A DNA stretch of 12,247 nt from Deltaproteobacteria bacterium (lineage in GTDB: Bacteria; Desulfobacterota; DSM-4660; Desulfatiglandales; Desulfatiglandaceae): contig DUZB01000076.1 of NCBI GenBank assembly GCA_013349725.1, positions 1 through 12,247 on the forward strand, written 5' to 3'. Each line of letters opens with the position of its first letter. The stretch's first letter is position 1. This document shows positions 6,495 to 12,247 of the stretch, in pieces. The position numbers and the translations under genes were made by a program. The notes under the pieces are model-generated. The model searched no databases, was not told where the DNA came from, and worked only from the letters and a program-made list of their open reading frames with translations.

Positions 6495-8975
6495 TTATGT
6501 CTTCTCCACCTTGATACCCAGCTCCTTTTCCTTTTTTGCCACGGCCAGGCGCGTTTTGATTACCGTATCGGGAATCAGGCTCATGGAATCGATACCACAC
6601 TCCACAAGGAATTCCGCAAAATCAGGAAAATCGCTGGGGGCCTGCCCGCAGATCCCTATCTTTTTTCCTTTTGCTTTCGCCACATCGATAACCTGTTTGA
6701 TCAGGCGTTTTACCGCATCGTTTCTCTCATCGTAGAGATGTGCCACCAGGGAGGAATCCCTGTCCAGGCCAAGAGTAAGCTGGGTCAGGTCATTGGATCC
6801 GATAGAAAAACCGTCAAAAATATCGGCAAATTGATCGGCACAGATCACGTTGCTGGGAATTTCACACATGACATAGACCTCAAGGCCGTCTTCTCCCTGC
6901 ACCAGGCCAAGTTTTTTCATCAATTCGATCACCCGTTTTCCTTCCGCGGGCGTCCTGCAGAAAGGCACCATCACCTTGATGTTTGTCAGTCCCACTTCAC
7001 TGCGGGCCTTGCGAAGGGCTAAGCACTCCAGTTCAAAAGCCGGCATGAATTTCTCGTCGTAGTATCGGGAAGCCCCTCTCCATCCAATCATCGGGTTGCT
7101 CTCCACCGGTTCGTACAGATATCCTCCAAGGAGGTTTTCATATTCATTGGTCTTGAAATCCGACAGTCTGACAATCACATCATTAGGATAGAAACCGGCA
7201 GCGATACGGCTGACTCCTTCGGAAAGTTTGTCAATGAAAAATTTTCTTTTATCCTCATACACAGAGGTGATCTGATCTATCTTATAAACAACCCCTGCAA
7301 TCCTCTGATCGTTGAGCGCCTTTTTCTTGAGTTCTTCATAATTGAGCAGGGCCAGGGGGTGTATGCCTATATGCGCGTTAATAATAAACTCCTGCCTCGC
7401 CAGACCGACCCCGTCATTGGGAATCCTGCCCTCAGCAAAGGCTTTTTCAGGCATGCCCACATTCATCATGATCTTGGTGCGTGTTTGAGGGATATCCTCC
7501 AGGTTGACCGTCTCCACGCTGTATTTCACCAGCCCGTCGTAGACATACCCGGTTTCGCCCTGGCAGCATGAAATAGTGATGTTCTGTCCCGTTTTGATCA
7601 GTTCGTCGCCGTTCCCCGTCCCGATCACACAGGGGATCCCCAGTTCCCTTGAGATGATCGCCGCATGACACGTCCGGCCTCCTTTGTTGGTAACGATGGC
7701 GGACGCGATTTTCATGACAGGTTCCCAATCCGGATCAGTCATGCTCGTTACAAGAACGTCCCCTTTCTTGAATTTCTCCATTTCCGTGGTGGACTGGATA
7801 ATATTGGCCACACCCTGGCCCACCTTGGTTCCCACGGCCGTGCCGCTGACCAGGACATTTCCCTTCCCGAGGAGATGGTAATTCTCGTAGGTGGTGGCAC
7901 TTTTCTGACCGTGAATCGTCTCGGGTCGCGCCTGAACAATGAACAGTTTCCCCGTACCCGCATTTACGCCATCGCCGTCCTTGGCCCATTCGATATCCAT
8001 CGGCTTGAAATGACCGGCTTCTTGACTGTAATGGTCTTCAATAATGCATGCCCACTCCGCCAGTTTCAGGATTTCATCTTCTTCCAGCACATAACGGTGC
8101 CTTTCCGCCAAGGTGGTGGAAACATTTCGGACCGTGGCATCATCCTCCATGGAATAGACCATCTTGATATCCCGATCGCCCACCTTGCGGCTGATGATGG
8201 CCCGTTTCCCCATCTTGAGCGTCGGTTTAAACACATAAAATTCGTCGGGATTGACGGCGCCCTGCACGACGTTTTCCCCAAGCCCGTAAGCCCCGGAAAT
8301 GAAAACCACATCCTTATACCCGGTCTCCGTATCGATGGAAAACATTACGCCTGAATAGGCGGAATCGCTCCGGACCATTTTTTGAACGGCAATGGAAAGG
8401 GAAACCTCAAACTGACTGAAACCCTTATCGTGCCGGTAGGAAATCGCACGGTTCGTAAAGAGGCTCGCAAAACATTTTCTGCAGGAATCCAGTACGCTTC
8501 TTCTCCCCCGGATATTCAGGTAGGTATCCTGCTGTCCTGCAAAAGAGGCATCCGGCAGGTCTTCCGCCGTGGCGGAAGACCGGATGGCTACATCCAGATT
8601 ATCAAACCCGGCCTGATCAAATTCCTCGGCAAGCTTGTCATAAGCGCCAAAAACAGCCTGCATCAGGTCTGGAGGAATTTCCGCATGCAGAATAATATCC
8701 CGGGCCTGTCGCCCTTTTCTCATGAGGTTATCCAGCTTGCTTGTATCCAGGTCCTTGAGAACTTTCTTGATTTCATCTTCTATCCCGGCATATTTCAGAA
8801 AATAACGGTACGCATAGGCAGTGATGGCAAAGCCGTTGGGAACCCTTATTCCTTTTCCGTGGAGTTTCTGGTACATTTCTCCAAGAGAAGCGTTTTTACC
8901 CCCCACCAGAGGAACATCTCCTATGCCGATCTCATTGAACCAGAGGATGAATTTTTTATGATTGTTCGCGGCCAT
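6495..8975 (-). CDS. ppsA: Phosphoenolpyruvate synthase (pyruvate, water dikinase)
   Basis: The enzyme converts pyruvate, ATP and water to PEP, AMP and phosphate, the entry to gluconeogenesis for an anaerobe growing on acetate, CO2 or organic acids. The 826-residue protein shows the three expected parts. The N-terminal ATP-grasp nucleotide domain has VGGKNASLGEM (24-34) and IRSSATAEDLPDASFAGQQD (131-150). The swivelling phosphohistidine domain has GGRTCHAAI, with His437 as the phospho-carrier. The C-terminal PEP/pyruvate TIM barrel has IGSNDLTQLTLGLDRD (725-740) and GICGQAPSD with the catalytic Cys776. The length fits PEP synthase (about 800) rather than pyruvate phosphate dikinase (about 880). 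The ATG at 8975 follows GGAGG with a six-base spacer. A strong promoter lies about 135 bases upstream. It is the first gene before fabH and pfk. Confidence 0.95.
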   Translation of the reverse strand: MAANNHKKFILWFNEIGIGDVPLVGGKNASLGEMYQKLHGKGIRVPNGFAITAYAYRYFLKYAGIEDEIKKVLKDLDTSKLDNLMRKGRQARDIILHAEIPPDLMQAVFGAYDKLAEEFDQAGFDNLDVAIRSSATAEDLPDASFAGQQDTYLNIRGRRSVLDSCRKCFASLFTNRAISYRHDKGFSQFEVSLSIAVQKMVRSDSAYSGVMFSIDTETGYKDVVFISGAYGLGENVVQGAVNPDEFYVFKPTLKMGKRAIISRKVGDRDIKMVYSMEDDATVRNVSTTLAERHRYVLEEDEILKLAEWACIIEDHYSQEAGHFKPMDIEWAKDGDGVNAGTGKLFIVQARPETIHGQKSATTYENYHLLGKGNVLVSGTAVGTKVGQGVANIIQSTTEMEKFKKGDVLVTSMTDPDWEPVMKIASAIVTNKGGRTCHAAIISRELGIPCVIGTGNGDELIKTGQNITISCCQGETGYVYDGLVKYSVETVNLEDIPQTRTKIMMNVGMPEKAFAEGRIPNDGVGLARQEFIINAHIGIHPLALLNYEELKKKALNDQRIAGVVYKIDQITSVYEDKRKFFIDKLSEGVSRIAAGFYPNDVIVRLSDFKTNEYENLLGGYLYEPVESNPMIGWRGASRYYDEKFMPAFELECLALRKARSEVGLTNIKVMVPFCRTPAEGKRVIELMKKLGLVQGEDGLEVYVMCEIPSNVICADQFADIFDGFSIGSNDLTQLTLGLDRDSSLVAHLYDERNDAVKRLIKQVIDVAKAKGKKIGICGQAPSDFPDFAEFLVECGIDSMSLIPDTVIKTRLAVAKKEKELGIKVEKT

Positions 8976-9101
8976 TTAACGCCTCCTTACTTACTGAACG
9001 GTTTGCATTTGTTCAAGGGATGCGGCAACCTGGTCAAAAAACCCGGGCCAGATGAAGAAAAACGGCTTTTCATGGCTGATTTTAAGAGAAATTCTGCCTT
9101 T

Positions 9102-9117
9102 TGTGACTATTATCACT
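9102..9117. promoter_or_regulatory. CRP/FNR-type palindrome over the pps -10 box
   Basis: TGTGA-CTATTA-TCACT matches the TGTGA-N6-TCACA pattern of CRP-family regulators at nine of ten defined positions. It covers the -10 box of the pps promoter, so binding should repress pps. HcpR and other CRP/FNR proteins of sulfate reducers use sites of this shape; which one would bind here is inference. Confidence 0.45.
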
Positions 9118-9136
9118 TATTTTATTTGATTGTCAA
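9109..9136 (-). promoter_or_regulatory. Sigma70-like promoter for pps-fabH(-pfk)
   Basis: On the minus strand a perfect TTGACA (9136 to 9131) is followed after 16 bases by GATAAT (9114 to 9109). The predicted start is near 9102, leaving a leader of about 125 bases before the pps ATG. Confidence 0.7.
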
Positions 9137-9158
9137 TTCACAAAATTTATTCTAAAAA
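9130..9158 (+). promoter_or_regulatory. Sigma70-like promoter for the desulfurase pseudogene
   Basis: TTGTCA (9130-9135), a 17-base spacer and TAAAAA (9153-9158) form a plausible plus-strand promoter. Its -35 box shares five bases with the -35 box of the pps promoter on the other strand. Transcription would begin near 9165, about 30 bases before the pseudogene ATG. I see no terminator between it and priA. Confidence 0.5.
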
Positions 9159-9195
9159 TGGACAGGATTTCAACAGGAAAAATAGGAACCATTTC

Positions 9196-9496
9196 ATGAC
9201 CGGAAAAACTTACCAAAAAGCCATTTACCTGGACCACAATGCAACCACACCGATCCATCCGGGTGCACTCAACGAAATGCTGCCCTATCTTGAAAACCAT
9301 TTCGGCAATCCATCCTCCAACTATCCCCTCGGTGAAAGGGCAAAGCGTGGGGTTGAAAAAGCCCGGAAGGAAGTTGCGAACCTTCTGGGATGTAAAGAGG
9401 AAAACATCCTCTTCACATCCGGAGGAACAGATAGAAGAGGCCTCGGAACAAATCATCAACCAGGTTGAGAGGATGCGAAATGGAAAAAGGCATTGA
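9196..9496 (+). pseudogene. Cysteine desulfurase (NifS/IscS family) remnant with a large internal deletion
   Basis: The intact family enzyme is a PLP protein of about 380-400 residues that takes sulfur from cysteine for Fe-S clusters. Here only the ends remain. From the ATG at 9196 (AGGAA nine bases upstream), 78 codons give a normal N terminus: IYLDHNATTPIHPGAL, GNPSSNYPLGERA and ILFTSGGT at 71-78. In intact proteins SGGTE is followed by the PLP domain. Here the frame runs into about 13 unrelated residues and a stop at 9466-9468. In another frame, 9422-9493 reads EEQIEEASEQIINQVERMR and a short tail, ending at TGA 9494-9496, which looks like the family's C-terminal helix. The PLP lysine and the active cysteine are gone. 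The joint lies at about 9421-9431 in GGAGGAACAGA, which could encode both SGGTE and EEQ, so a deletion between short repeats is likely. An assembly error is the main alternative. Confidence 0.8.
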
Positions 9497-9513
9497 GACA
9501 GATTTGCTCAAGA

Positions 9514-9543
9514 ACCTTCGCGTCTTTGCGCCTTTGCGTGAGA
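9514..9543 (+). repeat. CTTTGCG-type dispersed intergenic repeat
   Basis: The stretch TTCGCGTCTTTGCGCCTTTG and its continuation CGTGAGA are near-tandem copies of a CTTTGCG unit. I recall similar CTTTGCGTCTTTGCG strings between genes in many unrelated bacterial genomes. It lies between the desulfurase remnant and priA. No function is known to me. Confidence 0.5.
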
Positions 9544-9589
9544 CCTTTTTTGCTCCGGAATATCCGGGTCAGGTTTTTCTTTGATATCC

Positions 9590-12040
9590 ATGGAAACTTC
9601 GGACTCGCCCTGCGTAAGGGTAGCCATACATGTCCCGGTAAAAGGAACGTTCACCTACGGGGTTCCTCCGGAACTCGCATCCCTCGCCCTGATAGGCAGC
9701 AGGGTGTTGGCGCCTTTTCACCATCGCATGGTCATCGGCTACATCCTGGAACAAGTCCCCAGGCCCGCGGACAGGGATTTGAAAGAGATTTCGGACGTTC
9801 TGGATATCACGCCGGTTTTCACCGCAGGGATGGTTCCACTTTTTGAATGGATGGCCGATTATTACCTGAATCCGATCGGGCTGATCATAAAATCAGCCAT
9901 CCCGGGCGATCATTTCAAAACAGCGCGTCTCCTGAAAAAGGGCGAAGCGGTTCTGAAAGGATCCCTTTTTCAGACCAGGGAGACGGAAATCCTTGAGTGG
10001 ATCAACAAGAATCCCGGTCGGAAAATCCCGTGGCCTCTCAAGACGATCTACCCGCTTAAAGAAAAAGGGTTGTTCATCATAGAAGACCGAATCATCCCGA
10101 CCGGTGTCGCCAATCCCTACCTGCTAAAGTTTGTAATGCCGGAAAAAGATCCGGATCTGGAAACAGCCCTTGCCTCCACCGAATCTGATGGTGCTCCAAA
10201 AAATGAAATAGAATTTCTGGAGATGATTTACCATGACGGGGCGGTCCTTTTGAAGGATCTACGGAAGACGTTTTCCAATGGGTCCTATCTTGTTGATAAA
10301 TGGGTAAAAAAAGGAGTTCTCAAAACCCTTGTGCTGCCCATATCGAGGAATCCCGCCGGAATCAACATCCATCCCCCTTCCCATCCCCATCAACTCAACG
10401 AGCAGCAGCAACGTACGTTTCGAAGCATCATAAATCACCTCGATAAAAATACCTTTTCTTCCTTTCTCCTCTACGGCGTCACCGGCAGTGGGAAAACCGA
10501 AGTCTATTTTCGCGCCGTCGAACATGCCGTCAATTCCGGGAGGCAGGCTATCATCATGGCGCCTGAGATATCCCTTGCCGTATATCTTGAGGGGTTTTTC
10601 CGGGCAAACCTTGGAGACAGGGTTGCCGTGTACCACAGCAGTTTGAGTAAAAAAGAAAGGGTCTATCTATGGCAGCAGATGGCGAAAGGAAGGTTTGACG
10701 TGGTTATTGGCGCGCGTTCAGCTCTTTTTGTCCCTTTCTCCAGACTGGGTCTGATCATCGTGGATGAGGAGCACGATCCCGCCTATGTTCAGGATGGAGG
10801 CCAGGGCGCCACCCATTACCAGGCCAGGGACACGGCTGTCATGAGGGCCAGAATGGAGGGCGCGGTGGTTGTCTTAGGATCGGGGACTCCTTCCGTCCAG
10901 TCCTTTCATAACACGACCACAGGAAGATATCGCCTCCTTTCCATGCCGGAGAGGGTTGAAAAGCGTTCCCTTCCAGACATGGAACTGGTTGACATGAAAA
11001 AGCTGAAAGAAGAATCCGGCAGGGAGGAGATTATCAGTTCCAGACTCAGGGCTGCCCTTCAGGAAAACCTTTCGGCAGGAAATCAGGCCATCCTGTTTCT
11101 CAATCGCAGAGGCTTTAACAGGATACATATATGCCGCGGCTGTGGGAAATCGATCACTTGCCCAAACTGCGATGTGACCCTCACATATCATCTCAAAGAG
11201 GACAGACTGGCCTGTCATTATTGCGGATTTCACTGTAAACCAACCTCCAGATGTCCTTCCTGTGGCGGAACCTCCCTGAGGGCTTACGGGTTCGGGACTG
11301 AAAAACTGGAAAACGAAATTAAAACCCTCTTCCCCAAGGCTAAAACAGCAAGGATCGACGGGGATATCGCCCGAAAAAAGGGGGAAGTCAGTAAAGTCCT
11401 GAGGGCCTTTGGCAGGCAGGAAACCGACATTCTTGTGGGGACCCAGATGATCACAAAAGGATTCGATTTTCCCCATGTTACCCTGGTCGGCATTATTTCC
11501 GCTGATCTCTCGCTGGGGTTTCCCGATTTCAGGGCCGGAGAGAGGACGTTTCACCTTATATCACAGGTCGCCGGTCGCGCCGGCAGGGGAAAGCTGAAAG
11601 GAAAAGTCATCATTCAGACACACAACCCGGACCACTACGTCATTCAAGCAGCTCTCGAACACAATTTCCACGCATTTTATGAAAGCGAAAAGGCATTACG
11701 AAAACAGTTGCGGTATCCACCATTTTCTCACCTTGCCTGCCTGAGGCTGAAAGGAAACAACAGAGAAAAAACGGAAGAAGCGGTGCACAGGCTGCGACTG
11801 AACACGGACGCCGTTCTGAAAAAGTGGTCTCAAAGGGGAAAAGAAATTCGTGTTATGGGGCCGGTTGAGTCTCCTATTGCAAAGATTAAAGGGAAATACA
11901 GGTGGCAATTCCTCTTCAAATGCGGGAGCAGCAGACTTCTAAGGCTCCTTTTAATGGAAGTGGAACGACTCTGTGCAAACGATTTCAGATCCAGCGGCGT
12001 AAGTTTCCGGATAGATGTAGACCCCTATCATATGTTGTAG
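9590..12040 (+). CDS. priA: Primosomal protein N', replication-restart DNA helicase PriA
   Basis: PriA recognises stalled or repaired replication forks and reloads the replisome through its 3'-5' helicase activity. From the ATG at 9590 the protein is 816 residues. In order it has the N-terminal 3'-DNA-binding domain (VAIHVPVKGTFTYGVP near 11-26), Walker A GVTGSGKTE (296-304), the DEEH box (392-395), a two-zinc cysteine module with C-x2-C-x5-C-x2-C at 515-527 and further pairs at 542/545 and 555/558, motif V ILVGTQMITKGFDFP, motif VI QVAGRAGRG, and the C-terminal domain ending in VDPYHML. All eight zinc cysteines and the ATPase motifs are intact. A TTG at 9581 with AGGT six bases upstream is an alternative start adding three residues. 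There is no clear promoter just upstream; the gene may be read from the promoter at 9130-9158. Confidence 0.96.
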   Translation: METSDSPCVRVAIHVPVKGTFTYGVPPELASLALIGSRVLAPFHHRMVIGYILEQVPRPADRDLKEISDVLDITPVFTAGMVPLFEWMADYYLNPIGLIIKSAIPGDHFKTARLLKKGEAVLKGSLFQTRETEILEWINKNPGRKIPWPLKTIYPLKEKGLFIIEDRIIPTGVANPYLLKFVMPEKDPDLETALASTESDGAPKNEIEFLEMIYHDGAVLLKDLRKTFSNGSYLVDKWVKKGVLKTLVLPISRNPAGINIHPPSHPHQLNEQQQRTFRSIINHLDKNTFSSFLLYGVTGSGKTEVYFRAVEHAVNSGRQAIIMAPEISLAVYLEGFFRANLGDRVAVYHSSLSKKERVYLWQQMAKGRFDVVIGARSALFVPFSRLGLIIVDEEHDPAYVQDGGQGATHYQARDTAVMRARMEGAVVVLGSGTPSVQSFHNTTTGRYRLLSMPERVEKRSLPDMELVDMKKLKEESGREEIISSRLRAALQENLSAGNQAILFLNRRGFNRIHICRGCGKSITCPNCDVTLTYHLKEDRLACHYCGFHCKPTSRCPSCGGTSLRAYGFGTEKLENEIKTLFPKAKTARIDGDIARKKGEVSKVLRAFGRQETDILVGTQMITKGFDFPHVTLVGIISADLSLGFPDFRAGERTFHLISQVAGRAGRGKLKGKVIIQTHNPDHYVIQAALEHNFHAFYESEKALRKQLRYPPFSHLACLRLKGNNREKTEEAVHRLRLNTDAVLKKWSQRGKEIRVMGPVESPIAKIKGKYRWQFLFKCGSSRLLRLLLMEVERLCANDFRSSGVSFRIDVDPYHML

Positions 12041-12053
12041 GATTGCGGATTGC
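12040..12053 (+). repeat. GGATTGC tandem pair after priA
   Basis: Two exact copies of GGATTGC follow each other, the first overlapping the last base of the priA stop codon. They abut the foldback element that begins at 12055. Confidence 0.6.
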
Positions 12054-12054
12054 A

Positions 12055-12234
12055 GGCTTGGTTCTAACGCGGTCCATTAGATTTATTTTCTTACTCATAA
12101 TCTTAATCGTAATCATAATCGGGCAGATCTAAAATAGGCTGTAAAAGAGCAAGATTATGATTACGATTAAGATTATGACCTTCCGAATGTACTCTCGACT
12201 AATTGGATCAAGTGGGCGAAATTAGAACCAAGCC
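12055..12234. mobile_element. Foldback (MITE-like) element downstream of priA
   Basis: A 180-base element is bounded by perfect 13-bp inverted repeats GGCTTGGTTCTAA (12055-12067) and TTAGAACCAAGCC (12222-12234). Nested inside is a perfect 26-bp inverted repeat (12095-12120 and 12153-12178), built of short AATCATAATC / AATCTTAATC units, around a 32-base loop. Between the two levels, TCCATTAG (12073-12080) pairs with CTAATTGGA (12200-12208) apart from one extra base. CGGAT occurs on both sides (12046-12050 and 12243-12247), but its offset from the ends differs, so it is a doubtful target duplication. There is no coding capacity. The structure could end priA transcripts. It may be a non-autonomous mobile element or a REP-like structural repeat. 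Confidence 0.65.
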
Positions 12235-12247
12235 CCAGAATACGGAT

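Noticed and set aside
8382..9155. 257-codon plus-strand frame across the start of pps and its promoter region
   Set aside because: Most of it is antisense to the certain pps gene, it runs through the promoter elements, and its translation looks like nothing known.
10874..11554. 226-codon minus-strand frame inside priA
   Set aside because: It is antisense to the zinc and helicase motifs of priA and has no family resemblance.
12055..12234. Integron attC site
   Set aside because: The ends resemble an attC (TTCTAAC left, ATTAGAA right), but the right end lacks the required GTT of the core site and the inner 26-bp perfect stem is unlike attC, which has bulged unpaired bases.

Overview
The window comes from a dissimilatory sulfate reducer, most likely a member of the Desulfobacterota. 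The left third carries, on the minus strand, aprB and aprA (adenylylsulfate reductase) and then the start of qmoA (the quinone-interacting oxidoreductase that donates electrons to AprBA). This aprBA-qmoA order is the classic core of the sulfate-respiration pathway. The species cannot be named from the sequence alone.

Layout from left to right: (1) 1-755, minus, 5' part of qmoA, cut by the window edge. (2) 756-1074, a spacer holding a strong aprA terminator hairpin. (3) 1075-3411, minus, aprB followed by aprA. (4) 3412-3961, a regulatory stretch holding a self-contained unit for an unrecognised 58-residue protein: sigma70-like promoter, two palindromes, coding sequence and a hairpin that can terminate in both directions. 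The pfk terminator lies at its right end. (5) 3962-8975, minus, pps (PEP synthase), fabH (ketoacyl-ACP synthase III) and pfk (6-phosphofructokinase), with a foldback repeat between fabH and pfk. (6) 8976-9195, a divergent promoter region in which both -35 boxes overlap and a CRP/FNR-type palindrome covers the pps -10 box. (7) 9196-9496, plus, a cysteine desulfurase pseudogene made of only its two ends, joined out of frame. (8) 9590-12040, plus, priA, the replication-restart helicase. (9) 12040-12247, a short tandem repeat followed by a second foldback element.

How the genes work together: AprBA reduces APS to sulfite and AMP, and Qmo links this step to the menaquinone pool. Pps and Pfk act on opposite arms of gluconeogenesis and glycolysis. 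FabH starts fatty-acid chains; its gene begins 4 bases after the pps stop codon, so the two are probably co-transcribed. PriA is a housekeeping gene and may now be read from the promoter of the dead desulfurase gene upstream.

The least ordinary things here are the 58-residue unit next to aprBA, the two foldback elements of about 180-220 bp with nested inverted repeats, and the internal deletion in the desulfurase gene, which looks like a microhomology event. I found no CRISPR array, tRNA, rRNA, transposase gene, phage genes or clear new multi-gene system.
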